NCBI RefSeq assembly: GCF_964019385.1
Contig: NC_088654.1
Coordinates: 14,200,100 to 14,264,099 of the forward strand
Reading direction: 5' to 3'
Origin: Sycon ciliatum
Lineage: Eukaryota > Porifera > Calcarea > Leucosolenida > Sycettidae
DNA length: 64,000 nucleotides
Positions 43,507-54,120 of this stretch are shown here, piece after piece; position 1 is the first letter of the stretch; each line of letters starts with the position of its first letter. Below the pieces are notes generated by a model. It was not told the origin of the DNA and ran no database searches. It was given only the letters and a program-made list of their open reading frames with translations. A program made the translations under genes and the position numbers.

Positions 43507-46293
43507 TTAGGAAAGGGTAAGAGAGTTTAAGATATCGTTTGTAATTGCTTTCTTAAATGCAGAAAGAATGGTGATGGAGCGGACATCAGGCGGCAGGCAG
43601 TTCCAGTACACACTACCAATGAACTGAACAGTGGATCGACCGGAAGGACCCGGCAAAAACGGGACACGAAGCAGACGTGAAGCCTGACCCCGCGTGGCAC
43701 GACCATTGACTAAATCAAAGAAAGTGCTGAAAAGACTACTGATCATTTCAGTACCAAGACATCTGTGAACAAAAAATAATAATTTTTGCTTATATATCTG
43801 AGTAAGAGTAAGAAGATCAAGTCGACAGAGAAGAGGGGATGATGGGGTAGTAGAAGGCACCTGGAAAACGGCGCGAATTCCGGATTTGAAAATCTTGACC
43901 AAGCGATCCAACAACTGCACTGTGAGGCAAGGATAGAAAGCCGTAGACGCATAGCAGAGATGGCTGCTGATTATGCTAATGAACCACGACCGTCTGGCTG
44001 ATAAACTTAGAGCACGACCATGGCGCCAGAGCTGACCAATGGTCTGGGCAGTTCGCTTAGTCACGTTGTCCACATGCTGCTTCCATGACAGTTCGCAATC
44101 AATGACCACCCCAAGGTACTTGGAAGTAGGGGTAACCTTGAGTGCGTCCTGACCACAGAATACATCAGGAATGGCAGCTCTCTGTCCACGGGGCTGGATG
44201 ACCATGACTTGCGTCTTCTTCGCATTGAGCAACAGCCCAATTTCAGCAAGCCAACGTGATACAGAAGTGGCAGCTGCACTAAGCTGTCGGCACACAGTGT
44301 TCAGATCGCTGTCGGAGAACTCTAGTATGATGTCATCTGCAAACTCTTGGTGGATGACTTGTTCAGGCAGGATGGCATCTAAGTGGCGCGTGTATAGAAC
44401 AAACAGCAAGGGACCAAGTACACTGCCCTGTGGCACACCACGGGAACAATGCACTGACGAGGAGACTGAGTTTGCAATTCGGACTTGTTGACTTCTTTCA
44501 GTCAGATAGCTACAAAACAATTGTAGAGCACTAGATGAGATACCAAGGGAGTGCAACTCAGAGACGAGTCGTTCATGCTGCACCCGATCAAAGGCTTTAC
44601 TCATATCTACCATGACGATGCCCGTGAAGCGGCGATGTGAGCGTGCAAGCACCCACCTGTTGACGGCAAGCACAAGTGCATCCTCCGTCGAGTGACACTT
44701 CCGATACGCAAACTGAGTCTTTGGATAAAGTTCATGCGCTGTGAGATATTCCACGAGCTGCTTTTTCACAAAGTGTTCGAGAATACGAGATATAATCGGC
44801 AATAAGGATACTGGGCGGTAGTTAACTGGCACTGTGGGGTCTCCTGACTTATACAAAGGACTAATAAACGATCGCTTGAACATCATTGGTACTGTTCCAG
44901 TGGACAGTGATCCGTTAATGATATCCGTGAGTGGCCCAGCAAGGCTATCGGCACATTCCCTCAACACTAAACCAGGAACGCAATCACTGCCCGTGGCCTT
45001 CGCGGGATTTATGCACTTCAGACAAGCTTTCACATCACTCACCGGCACCAGTTCAAATTGCAGAAAGCTAGACGCTGGCATCGGTCCACTTGGTGGTGTT
45101 AGCGTGGATGGTCGGTCTGGGTCATGCACAACATCCCCAAAGGTTTTGCTCAGGTCCACAATGTCGGCTTGAGGTTCTTGACGCTGCTTAGCACGGCCTG
45201 TGACGATGTTCATAACTGACCACAACTTTCTCTGATCACGAGTTGCACACTGATTCATGAAGTAGGCATTACGTAGACGGCGATCCAGTTTCCTTGCAGT
45301 AGAGCGGGCCTGACGGTGGAGCTCACGCAGATCCGCATTGCCTTTGTCGCTCATCAACCGGCGATGGAACTGGTTTTGCTCACGTACCGCGGCAACTAGC
45401 TCCGGTGTTAGCCAGGGGCAAGGACGTTTCTCCTGTCGGCGCCGATGAATCAATGGTGCGTGCACATCCAGGGTAGATATGATAAAGGTGGTAAGACTCT
45501 GCACAGCATTTTCAAGATTTCCGGTAAAGGTACAAGTCGCTAGATGATGGTTCAAGTCCTCATTGAATGTGTTCCAATTTATCCGATGGAGTCGCCTACC
45601 TTGGCGTTTGGCGGCTGGGTGTCCAGAATATGCCTTTCCCATGCCAAAGCCAGGCATATGGGCCAGGATGGCAAAATGATCGCTCATATCAACATAGACA
45701 GTGCGACATACACCCTCTATGGGAACGTTAGACAAGAACAGATCGATAACAGATGCCGAAGAGGACGTGACTCTTGTCGGCTGAGACACATGGTTAAACA
45801 AGTTGCAGTGTGTGAGTGTGGAGTGCAAGTGACTTGCACGGCTGGCAAGAGGATCGGCATAGTCCACATTAAAGTCTCCAATGAGAACTGTGCGCGACTG
45901 TCTTCCCTGCATTGCCTTTTCGATGTTGGCTTGGAATACATCCCAGTAAGCCACTGACTTATCTGGTGGACGGTATGCACATCCCACCAGGGTACTGTGC
46001 TTTTGCTCCATGATCTCAATCCACAAAATTTCCAAATCTGTTTCCAGATCAGCACGTTGTTTGACACGAGTCGTTTCATGACAGTATATGCAAACGCCAC
46101 CGCCGTGCTGTAGGGCACGATCTTTCCTGAATAGCTTGTAGTGAGGAATGGATACCTCTCCATCAGTTACATCAGCAGCTAGCCATGTTTCAGCAACGCC
46201 CATGACATGCACACCATGCTTGGAAACGAAATCTTTGAGTTCGTCGACTTTTCTGCGGAGGCTGCAGATGTTAAGGAAGGCTATGCTGGTCAT
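43507..46293 (-). CDS. LINE-B ORF2: endonuclease / reverse transcriptase, intact
   Basis: 928 codons. N-terminal AP-like endonuclease: MGVAETWLAADV (catalytic E), LQHGGGVCIYCHE, GCAYRPPDKS, LIGDFNVDYADP and VDMSDHFAIL. Reverse transcriptase: NYRPVSLLPIISRI, QFAYRKCHSTEDAL, MVDMSKAFDRVQH, RGVPQGSVLGPLLF, the catalytic FADD in HQEFADDIILEF, then YLGVVIDCELSWKQH. The C-terminal region ends with LPGPSGRSTVQFIGSVYWN. All catalytic aspartates are present, so the protein could drive target-primed reverse transcription. It overlaps ORF1 by 23 bases in a different frame. The downstream relative is LINE-C. Confidence 0.95.
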   Translation of the reverse strand: MTSIAFLNICSLRRKVDELKDFVSKHGVHVMGVAETWLAADVTDGEVSIPHYKLFRKDRALQHGGGVCIYCHETTRVKQRADLETDLEILWIEIMEQKHSTLVGCAYRPPDKSVAYWDVFQANIEKAMQGRQSRTVLIGDFNVDYADPLASRASHLHSTLTHCNLFNHVSQPTRVTSSSASVIDLFLSNVPIEGVCRTVYVDMSDHFAILAHMPGFGMGKAYSGHPAAKRQGRRLHRINWNTFNEDLNHHLATCTFTGNLENAVQSLTTFIISTLDVHAPLIHRRRQEKRPCPWLTPELVAAVREQNQFHRRLMSDKGNADLRELHRQARSTARKLDRRLRNAYFMNQCATRDQRKLWSVMNIVTGRAKQRQEPQADIVDLSKTFGDVVHDPDRPSTLTPPSGPMPASSFLQFELVPVSDVKACLKCINPAKATGSDCVPGLVLRECADSLAGPLTDIINGSLSTGTVPMMFKRSFISPLYKSGDPTVPVNYRPVSLLPIISRILEHFVKKQLVEYLTAHELYPKTQFAYRKCHSTEDALVLAVNRWVLARSHRRFTGIVMVDMSKAFDRVQHERLVSELHSLGISSSALQLFCSYLTERSQQVRIANSVSSSVHCSRGVPQGSVLGPLLFVLYTRHLDAILPEQVIHQEFADDIILEFSDSDLNTVCRQLSAAATSVSRWLAEIGLLLNAKKTQVMVIQPRGQRAAIPDVFCGQDALKVTPTSKYLGVVIDCELSWKQHVDNVTKRTAQTIGQLWRHGRALSLSARRSWFISIISSHLCYASTAFYPCLTVQLLDRLVKIFKSGIRAVFQVPSTTPSSPLLCRLDLLTLTQIYKQKLLFFVHRCLGTEMISSLFSTFFDLVNGRATRGQASRLLRVPFLPGPSGRSTVQFIGSVYWNCLPPDVRSITILSAFKKAITNDILNSLTLS

Positions 46294-47257
46294 CTTGGGC
46301 TGAATTCATACTGCTGTGGCTGTCCTCTGTTTCAGATCTGTACTTGTCGAAATTCCAACACCTACTGTACAGTGGAGCAGGCCAGAAACGGCGGCTGTTG
46401 ACTAGCTTCGCACTGGAAGCGTTGATGGTGATCCTGGCCGATGATGAGGATTCTTTGGGGAAGATCTTCACCTCAAAAACACTGACAGGGTGATCGATGT
46501 CTGCAGCTCTGCGTTCAATAAACAGTTTCAACTGCTCGCTCTGCATCTCGGGGAGCAGGTTCCCAACGAAGAAAACTGACTTTTTCTGCGTGGGCTTAGT
46601 ATTCGTGACCAGCCTCCAGGAAGCTTCGACATCGTCCTGCATATCCTCAAATTTTTTGAGGCGATCGACGATCTTCTGTGCAGCACTTGGTTTCAAATGT
46701 CCCTCTGCACGTGCTCCTGGGTCATCAAGGCCAAGGTCCGATCTCTGCGTACGGGGTTCATGAACCGAGTCAACGTCCTCGCACGTGGAGGTGGCTGCTG
46801 AAGCTTCCAGATCCGGTTGAGCACGGCTGTCTTGAGATGTTGGCGCATTCGTAGATCGTACGGACTTTGCAGACTCAGCTTGAACTTGTTCACCAGCTTT
46901 GAAACTGCTCCGTGCGCGGCGTGGCTTTCCCTTGCTCTTTGTCTCGTCATGGCCGACTGCCTTCGCTGCCGCCATTGAATACGCTGGTGATCCAGATTCC
47001 ATAACTACCTCTTTCAGGGAGGAAACTAAACGGGTGAGGTCGTCGATTTTACTATTTAATCTTTTCTCTCGATCGGCAGCAAGACTACGTTCCATTTCCA
47101 TTACTTCGAGGATTTTTAAAAAATGGCTTTCACATGTTGAGCAAGACTGACGGACAGAATCTTTCCTCACGGGGTCTGGAACACCAAACTGATCTTCCAC
47201 TGTGATATCACCACATACATTTGTGTCCATCGTGCTAAGCCAGCCCCCGAGGGGCAA
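46271..47257 (-). CDS. LINE-B ORF1: coiled-coil / RRM-like RNA-binding protein
   Basis: 328 codons. An N-terminal heptad region (about 37-85: CESHFLKILEVMEMERSL, KRLNSKIDDLTRLVSSL) predicts oligomerisation. A basic linker (KSKGKPRRARSSF) and an RRM-like core near the C-terminus (SVFFVGNLLPEMQSEQLKLF, ARITINASS, FWPAPLYSRCW) predict RNA binding. The core is shared with LINE-A ORF1. A second start, MDTNVCGD, 9 codons in is equally possible. Confidence 0.85.
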   Translation of the reverse strand: MPLGGWLSTMDTNVCGDITVEDQFGVPDPVRKDSVRQSCSTCESHFLKILEVMEMERSLAADREKRLNSKIDDLTRLVSSLKEVVMESGSPAYSMAAAKAVGHDETKSKGKPRRARSSFKAGEQVQAESAKSVRSTNAPTSQDSRAQPDLEASAATSTCEDVDSVHEPRTQRSDLGLDDPGARAEGHLKPSAAQKIVDRLKKFEDMQDDVEASWRLVTNTKPTQKKSVFFVGNLLPEMQSEQLKLFIERRAADIDHPVSVFEVKIFPKESSSSARITINASSAKLVNSRRFWPAPLYSRCWNFDKYRSETEDSHSSMNSAQDDQHSLP

Positions 47258-47326
47258 AAACTGCCAGATTTACTGAAAACAAGCGGAGCCCAAAAATGGC
47301 AAACCGCCCCTGCAGTCGCAAAAAAG

Positions 47327-47514
47327 TTTTACTGTGCTGAGACCTACTTCACTAGGATCGTCAGACACGCGCTGCTGCAGAGTGCTCATTTCGACATGAT
47401 ACTGAGTCCATGAGTCATAGAACTCCGATGATGTCATTTCGATGCTTTCCTCCACTCGATTCGGCAAAGGCAGCTCTTCTGATTTGTCTCCATCTGCTTT
47501 TAGTTGCATATTCA
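47327..47514. other. Host remnant and unresolved junction between LINE-B and LINE-C
   Basis: 47327-47402 is A-type flank identical to 7908-7981 (TCACTAGGATCGTCAGACACG, TTTCGACATGATAC). At the point where the first copy passes into B1, this one passes into about 110 bp I cannot assign, followed by LINE-C. Confidence 0.5.
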
Positions 47515-48618
47515 AACAGATCTAAATTTATTTATGAAGATTCAGATCTGGACACTGTTTGCAAGACGTTGACTACGGCTGTGACACGTCTGGCTGACTG
47601 GCTCTCCGAAATTGGGCTTCTGCTGAATACCGGCAAAACCCAAGTCATGGTAATTCAACCTCGGGGACTCACTGGCGACATACCAGTCGTGAAATGTAAG
47701 GATCAAGCCTTAACTGTTACCTCCACTGCCAAATACCTTGGCGTAACCATTGATGACCAGCTATCCTGGCAGCCCCATGTCTCCAGTGTTGTGCAGAAGG
47801 CGTCAGTCGCCATCAGCCAGCTATGGCGCCATGGGCGATCTCTGCCCATAAGAGCCCGCAGACTTTGGTACATTGGCATTGTGCAAGCACGACTAACGTA
47901 CGCATCCAATGCATTCTTCCCGTCGCTGACACAGCAGCTGCAGAGTCGTTTAATCAAATCCAGCAAATCCGGAATTCGTGCAATTTTCCGACTCTCCAGC
48001 CGTGCATCCACAGCCCCCCTCCTCGTGCGCTTATCTATTCGATCCCTAACTCACATTTTTAACTACAAGGTTTTATTTTTTGTTTTCCGTTGCCTACATG
48101 ATCTTGCAAGTCCTCTTTTCTGCACCTACTTTCAGTTGATGGCTAACACAGGCCAAGCATCCCGGGATGATCGCCGAATTACTCGAGGACAGGAGCAGCG
48201 GCTACTGCAAGTGCCTTTCCTTCCTGGACCTTCCGGTCGTCAGTCATTGACATTTGTGGGAAGCACTCTTTGGAATTCCCTTCCCAGCGATATTCGCCTC
48301 CACAGTGCGGCGGTTGCCTTTAAACTGGCTCTGAACAGAATTAATAATTTGTAACCACCTTGCTCGGCATCCCTACACATTACTGCATGTTTTCTCGGTG
48401 TTTTCTTCACTGCATGCTTACACATACACACACCCATTTGAATTATATACAAACTTTGTGCTTTGGAATTATCATGATTGTTATGATTCTTTTTAATATT
48501 TCCTTCTCTCATAATATTATATTCGTTCTTAGCAGAAACCGGAGGTTTTTCCTCTGGTGAGAAGGCAGAATTGCCTGTGCTCTAAACGAATTCAAATAAA
48601 AGAAACAAACAAACAAAC
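47515..48618 (+). mobile_element. LINE-C: 5'-truncated LINE, RT thumb and C-terminus only
   Basis: Plus-strand reading 47515-48354 (FIYEDSDLDTVCKTL, WLSEIGLLLNTGKTQVMVI, YLGVTIDDQLSWQPH, LPGPSGRQSLTFVGSTLWN) matches the end of LINE-B ORF2 after the FADD box. It ends at NRINNL-stop, followed by a 3' UTR with hairpin AGGCA-N4-TGCCT, AATAAA at 48595 and an (AAAC)n tail to 48618. It is a typical 5' truncation from incomplete reverse transcription of a related but distinct family. It lies in opposite orientation to LINE-B. Confidence 0.9.
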
Positions 48619-48960
48619 ATGGGCAGGGAGCATTGTGAAAGCAAGTGTAGATTGGAAAATGCAGGTTACAAAGGTACATGATTGTAAGTGGAACTTAACA
48701 TACCAAAACTCACCTACCCACTCACATACATACACCTTTCTCACTGCTCTTGGAGCATTTCGAGCACTTTTGGCCGGGTTTGGAGCTCTTTCTAAAAATC
48801 TTTTGCTTCACGGAAACGTACTTCATTGCGAAGAGCTTCGCTTTGGTCCTCTGAGCTGTGCTGAGGAGCTCTAACAAAGCGAAACAGTTGCTGTCCCCAG
48901 ATTTGAGTATACCTTTCTTATCTGTTTCCTGTGTACTTTAGTGCATGCTGTTGGTCACAA
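48619..48960. other. Intergenic DNA without recognised features
   Basis: Contains GGAGC/GCTCC-type short palindromes (48745-48870) but nothing I can name. Confidence 0.4.
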
Positions 48961-48962
48961 TA

Positions 48963-49550
48963 GAGGTCTACTCTCCATATAACGTAATCTCTGGGACCAC
49001 GCAAAAATTATGTTATATCGAGAGTTATGTTATGTAGAAAACCGTGTGTAAATACAAGATGCACTTCAAAATGAAGGGTATTACAAGGCGGGTTCAACCG
49101 TGCAAACATATACACAATGTACCACCATCGACATCAGATACCATCAATGCCGCAGAATATAATGCAATAGGACTAAACTGGCTAGCTACGGCTACAGCTT
49201 GATTGTGCCGCGCACGTGAATCTACGTTGTATCGAGAGTGTACACGTCGGGGACTGCGCCGTAGGGTGCGTTATGCCGAGGTTTACGTTATGTAGGACTA
49301 AACTGGCCTAAACTGCCTAGCTACAGCTACCGCTTGATCATACCGTGCACGTGAATTTATGTTGTATCGAGAGTGCGCACGTCGGGGACCGCCGTAGCGT
49401 GTGTTATGTCGAGGTTTATGTTATGTAGGATTATGTTGTGTAGAACAAAATTTGTATGGGAATGATGCTGTTTCGGCGCGGGATTTGGCTTTTTTATGTA
49501 CTAACGAGGTTTATGTACAAGTGAGAGTTGTTATATCGAGAGCAGACCTG
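48963..49550. mobile_element. 588-bp MITE, pogo/Tigger-like ends, TA target
   Basis: Ends GAGGTCTACTCTCCATATAAC and (inverted) CAGGTCTGCTCTCGATATAAC are flanked by TA at 48961-48962 and 49551-49552. The inside holds two tandem units of about 130 bp (about 49168-49430) with GTTGTATCGAGAGTG and CGTTATGTAGGACTAAACTGG, and many GTTATGT motifs. CAGG-type ends plus TA duplication suggest a Tc1/mariner (pogo) derivative. No transposase. Confidence 0.6.
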
Positions 49551-49552
49551 TA

Positions 49553-50253
49553 CATGTTATTGTACGTAGATAATACGACCTAACAGGCAAGCAAATTGAC
49601 CCAACGGTTTCCACCTTCAGTACTAAATAGTGCACCTTCGTTGGTTAATACTGACATTACACTACCTGTAAATTTCGCGGAATTCAACATGTTCAGGTAC
49701 TCGCGTAATACAGAGATGGAGGGAGGGAGGGAATCAGAGGGAATCCTTCGCGCGAACATTCGCTTGATGGGACAAAATTCGAAATTTCACGCGTACACTT
49801 GCGGCTTTAAATACAGAAATTGTAGCAAATGTGCTCATCGCTGAAAGGTTGTGAACCATCCGTATGCCATGCTTTGCGCTTCACTAGGGACAGTGCATTA
49901 TATTCACAAGTTACTTTGTCTGATAGTGCAAGTTTCATGATATGTACCAACAAAAAGCAAGCAAAACTCAAACGTCGCAGGAACTTTCGCCCAAACTTTC
50001 GCAAGCCCAGACGCGAAAATCCGTGCCAGGTTTCGCTCTGCAAAACGTCATTGTACTTACACATGTATGGCACAGAGTGTTTCAACACTGTGATAAGACA
50101 GTAACTTTCAACCATTAAAGTAAGTTGCTGTCGAGGACGGTTTCAAATTGTTCAGTTGTGAAGTGTAAACTGTTCTTGGTGTACTCTCGGTGTTATGCAA
50201 TTGAACAGTAGCTTTGACTACTTTATGAGATTTGCTTTTGTTCGTTTTTGAAG
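49553..50253 (+). other. C2 5' flank with the family's conserved upstream block
   Basis: About 700 bp homologous to the other members' upstream DNA but distinct from the A-like flank of C1. The proximal block (50165-50253) has TTCTTGGTG, TTGAACAGTAGC and GTTCGTTTTTGAAG before ATG. No gene. Confidence 0.5.
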
Positions 50254-52242
50254 ATGCGGCCACCATGTGTTTTCTGCCAAGATGGAGACGGGAAAGCTGG
50301 AAAACTTCTCAGGTGTCTTCACAAGATCTGCCTAGACTGTCTTCCGGACAGTGTTCAGCAAGATGGAAAGATACGCTGTTCCAAATGTCGACGTTATACG
50401 CCATGTCCACCGCCCGGTCGCAATCACAAACAGGTTTTGGTTGATGATTCCATGTTCCACACTGCTCCAGATAGTCACGATGGAACAAAGAAGACGAACG
50501 AGACAGACAATGTTCTTGAAGTATTCGCTGATGAAAATATGAACCTGTCTAGCATCCCACAACAGCCAACGAGCTCTTTTGTCGTCCGTTCCACTGTGGT
50601 GGATGCTCAAGGTTTTCACAAGCAGATACCTCACGGCGGGCGAGTGCACGTTTGCCCTTACCACAGCACGATGAAGTTACGGTATTGGTGCACTCGCTGT
50701 CGAGAGGTTTTGTGTGAACGTTGTAAGTTGCAAGTCAAGCACGCGTCACATATGAATCAGATCAATGAAGCCACTGAAGTAGCCGCAGCGCTAAGACACA
50801 GACTTACGGAGCGCCTTCGCAATCTTGACCCTGATGACAAAGGAAAGGAAGTGGACGAAAGCCTGGACTACGCCGGTAATCTAGTCACAGCATTTGAGTG
50901 TGACTCTACACGTCAAGTGTCCAGTATCAAGACAATGATACATGAGCAGTGCCAGGATCTACTTCTCAGAGTGAAGAAGCGAAAGGAGGAGCTGATTGGC
51001 GAGGGTGAAATACGGAAGAAGGAGTTTATCGAACTCGTAGACCATTGCCGGGAGACGAACAATGTGACAGGTACTCTTCAGCACATACTTGATGCACGCA
51101 GATATGCTCTAAGAAATGAAGACCTCATTCAAATGAGTCCAAAGTCGATTCAATGTCTTACAGAAGCGTACCATGACATTGTGGCCAAAGGAAGTTCGCG
51201 AATGCCGAGAATGATATATACGTGCAAGCAGTCTTCCAAATTGGATGGACACTTTGGTGCCATGGGTAAAGTCGTGGATAACACTGCCATCGACTTGTCG
51301 AGTTGTTCCTTTCCTCACAAGACGTGTTTGGCGTTTGCAGGGGATCGTTTGAACCTTACAGCTCTAGTGAGAAATAGTCGAAGCCAACCGTTGTCTGGTA
51401 CCGCATTGAAAGTCTCCAGCATTCAAATCTGGGCCACTAGAATTGAAGGTGGGTTTTCTCCGGCAGCTCCAGTGCTAGTGCCGATATCAGGTTATAGCAA
51501 AGGGGAAGTGCATGCCCATTTCCATCTTAACTATAGTCAACCGACTGCTTTTCTCTTAGAACTATTACTGGATACTCCTAGTCGTTTACCAGGCTTTCAA
51601 AACGGTTCATTGGCCAGGAATATGGACATGTATTTCCCTTTAAAAACTTGGTTGCTCGTGTTCAGATCCAGAGCGAGCTACCTTGACCCACATTTCTTTT
51701 ATCCCAGAGAATCCGTAAAAAGTGCGGTAATGATATGCAATTTATCCCAGGCTTTCCCGGGCGTGGAAATACGCCAAGTAAAGGATGGTGTTGCTACGGC
51801 ACGCGCCACTGAACCAGTTCAAAACCGTGACTTTGGAGTAACATTCATTGTTGTACAATGCACATCCGGGAAGCTAGACATCGGATTTACTTGGGACTGT
51901 GCAGAGACTAGCCACGCGTCTTCCGCTAATTTGAACTCCTCGTCTTGTCCTATTTGCGATGTAGTGACTGGAGACCTCATACACATAACACGCTGTCCCT
52001 ACAAGCAGGATAAGTATAACATTGACCACTACTGTATTGGCTCTGGATTGTTGAAGAACCACCATGATGTACGAATAGGTCCAAATATAAAGCCAACATT
52101 AATGGTGCGAATGTTCGGCTGTGGTACGTTCATGAAGGTTTATGAACACAATAAAGAACAACGGAATATATTTTTGCAAAATACGAAAAGCCTTTTGGAC
52201 GCCCAGTCACAGCGTGTGGAGAATATGACACGTATCGCGTAG
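50254..52242 (+). CDS. C2: RING/B-box (TRIM-like) protein, intact
   Basis: 662 codons from MRPPCVFCQDG. RING C3HC4 at residues 5-45. B-box type 2 at about 133-166 (CPYH, YWCTRCREVLCERC, HASH). Helical linker, filamin-like Ig segment (AGDRLNLTALVRNSRSQPL to YSQPTAFLLELLLD) and the C-terminal domain (DGVATARATEPVQNRDFGV, LDIGFTWDCAETSHASS). Its linker and C-terminal half are nearly identical to C1, but its RING/B-box third is clearly different from A and C1, so C2 probably shows the original C-type N-terminus. Predicted ubiquitin ligase. Poly-A signal at 52501. Confidence 0.9.
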   Translation: MRPPCVFCQDGDGKAGKLLRCLHKICLDCLPDSVQQDGKIRCSKCRRYTPCPPPGRNHKQVLVDDSMFHTAPDSHDGTKKTNETDNVLEVFADENMNLSSIPQQPTSSFVVRSTVVDAQGFHKQIPHGGRVHVCPYHSTMKLRYWCTRCREVLCERCKLQVKHASHMNQINEATEVAAALRHRLTERLRNLDPDDKGKEVDESLDYAGNLVTAFECDSTRQVSSIKTMIHEQCQDLLLRVKKRKEELIGEGEIRKKEFIELVDHCRETNNVTGTLQHILDARRYALRNEDLIQMSPKSIQCLTEAYHDIVAKGSSRMPRMIYTCKQSSKLDGHFGAMGKVVDNTAIDLSSCSFPHKTCLAFAGDRLNLTALVRNSRSQPLSGTALKVSSIQIWATRIEGGFSPAAPVLVPISGYSKGEVHAHFHLNYSQPTAFLLELLLDTPSRLPGFQNGSLARNMDMYFPLKTWLLVFRSRASYLDPHFFYPRESVKSAVMICNLSQAFPGVEIRQVKDGVATARATEPVQNRDFGVTFIVVQCTSGKLDIGFTWDCAETSHASSANLNSSSCPICDVVTGDLIHITRCPYKQDKYNIDHYCIGSGLLKNHHDVRIGPNIKPTLMVRMFGCGTFMKVYEHNKEQRNIFLQNTKSLLDAQSQRVENMTRIA

Positions 52243-53074
52243 TATGATAACCCGACCCCGACTCATTGATCCTGCTCTTTTCTTTCTGATCACGTCATAC
52301 TGAACTGCTCCTTGTGGCTCAGTTAAGAAGCTGCCTTATTGGCCATGGTCTATTGTGGCATTAAAGAAACGAGATCTTGTTTTGTCTTGTCATGATAAAC
52401 ATTCGCGTTTTGTTTATAGTTTTGTTTATGTATGTTTTTTTCTGATTGTATTGTAATTCGCTTAAACGGTGCCCTTTTTTTCATGCAAACTGACAACAAA
52501 AATAAAATTGATTTGGTTGATGTCCGACCAAATTAACCAATGACTGTTCTTTGGATAGCTAATGTGGGTATCGATGGTGTTTGTTTGCCTTACATCTGTC
52601 AATCGAAAAAAACGTGTTCAGATTCACACGCAGCCAACGGTATTGCTGACCAGCACACAGAGAGGATATGCAGGTTATGATAGCACATTTACAAAACAGC
52701 ACGACAAGCAATTTGTGTGTTTTCTTCCAACTTTAACACACCAGGATACATGAAAGATTTTGCAATGGACGAGCTAGGATATATTTAACCATCATCACCA
52801 CCACCATCACAAACGCGTTACTATAAGACATGATGACCTCTCGAGTTGTTGGTCTCCATTGCAAATTTGAAGCTTGGCGTTGGCTTAATGATGGGTGCGA
52901 AATTCTTTTCTCATATTATTGCACCAGTACGGACGTACTTAAGCTCAGCAATGGAGCCAGCACTGCACACAACGGTGACATCTTGCTATCAGCGCCCTGC
53001 ACGAAAGCACCAGAGGTTAAAAGGGGTCTAGTGGACTAGAATACAAGGCCGTCTACGTGGGCCGTTTTGATTTA
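52243..53074 (+). other. C2 3' flank
   Basis: Matches 18773-19567, including AATAAA at 52501-52506. No gene. Confidence 0.6.
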
Positions 53075-53805
53075 GAAAAGCGATCCTGTCAGCTTTTCTA
53101 TTATTGTGTTCACATGGCAGAAAAAACGACATCGCTATGCTACGTAAGTTTCTACGTAAGGTGCTCGGTATTTCACTTAGGCTACGTAAGTTTCTGCGTA
53201 AGGCCAGTGCTCGGTATTTGATCTACAAGTTAAGTGGTAGCCTTGTGCTGTGCACGTGCACGGCAGACATTGTGTTGCAGTCCGTTTTCGGATGTGCATG
53301 CGCGAGGAACTTCCTTCTTTGGAACTGCTTCTTGCATGAGCTGTTTCGGATATTTCGTGTCCTGGCTTATTTCGCTTCGGCTCTGCTGAGCTCCCTCCTT
53401 TCACGGAATATCACTCAATGACAGGTGAGTTGACCAGTTCCCTTTGATTCATTTGCTTGTGTTGACTCTTTCATTTACGAAAAGTGTGTTGATTTTAGGT
53501 GGAATTATGGAATACAATAGTAATTCAAACGGTAGTTTGGAGGCGGTGGAAAAACAGTTTCGTAGTCAATATTCGCATGCAACGACGCAAATCCACACAA
53601 TTCAGTAGACACTTCCTTTCTTTCAAACGTTTTCTTTCCTTTCTCTTCAGGATAGTACAGGGAATGTTGGATATTTGGAAAACCACATAACTATATAGAA
53701 AAATAGAGAAAAAGTCAACACTTCAACATAGGCGATAAAATGACTAAAGTGTTAAAAAAACTCGAAAACAAAAGCAGCAAGTTGTAGACAAACACGTTGA
53801 ACACA

Positions 53806-54120
53806 TCAAGAAGCACTTGTCACACTTTCACGAGGTGTGACACCAAACAACTGCAACGATAACACATTCTCCTTCTGTACACAAAGTGCTGGATCTAGTT
53901 TACGAATATACAGAGCTTCTAACACAGCATTATGGAACTTAGACTTTCCACGAGTTAAAACCGAAAAGACATCATCACTATACAACTTACGACAATTAGC
54001 ACTTCCCGACAAATGACGCTTGATGGACAATGTCCGATCATTTAGCTCTGTCACCTTCGACGTTTGCCGTTGTTCTTTTCCGTTGGGCTTGTTGACACCT
54101 CCAACGTCCTTTGAATTCAT
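53806..54120 (-). pseudogene. GIY-YIG-like fragment, second copy
   Basis: Minus-strand 104 codons, same family as 20294-20689 (FHNAVLEALYIRKLDPALC). The upstream frame is broken compared with the first copy by a change near 54150, where the basic NKRKRGRPRSQTK stretch is lost. Retroelement relic. Confidence 0.45.

Larger units (their letters stand above)
43211..47326 (-). mobile_element. LINE-B: full-length two-ORF non-LTR retrotransposon
   Basis: A complete 4.1-kb element on the minus strand. The 5' end is at about 47326 (CTTTTTTGCG), then ORF1, ORF2, a short 3' UTR with hairpin AGGCA-N5-TGCCT, AATAAA and a (CAAA)n tail at 43211-43230. The paralogous DNA at 7900-7915 is the empty site (CACAATTTACTGTGCTG). 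Here the flanks are CACAATTAACTG and TTTTACTGTG, suggesting a short imperfect target duplication. Both ORFs are open, so the copy is young. Confidence 0.9.
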
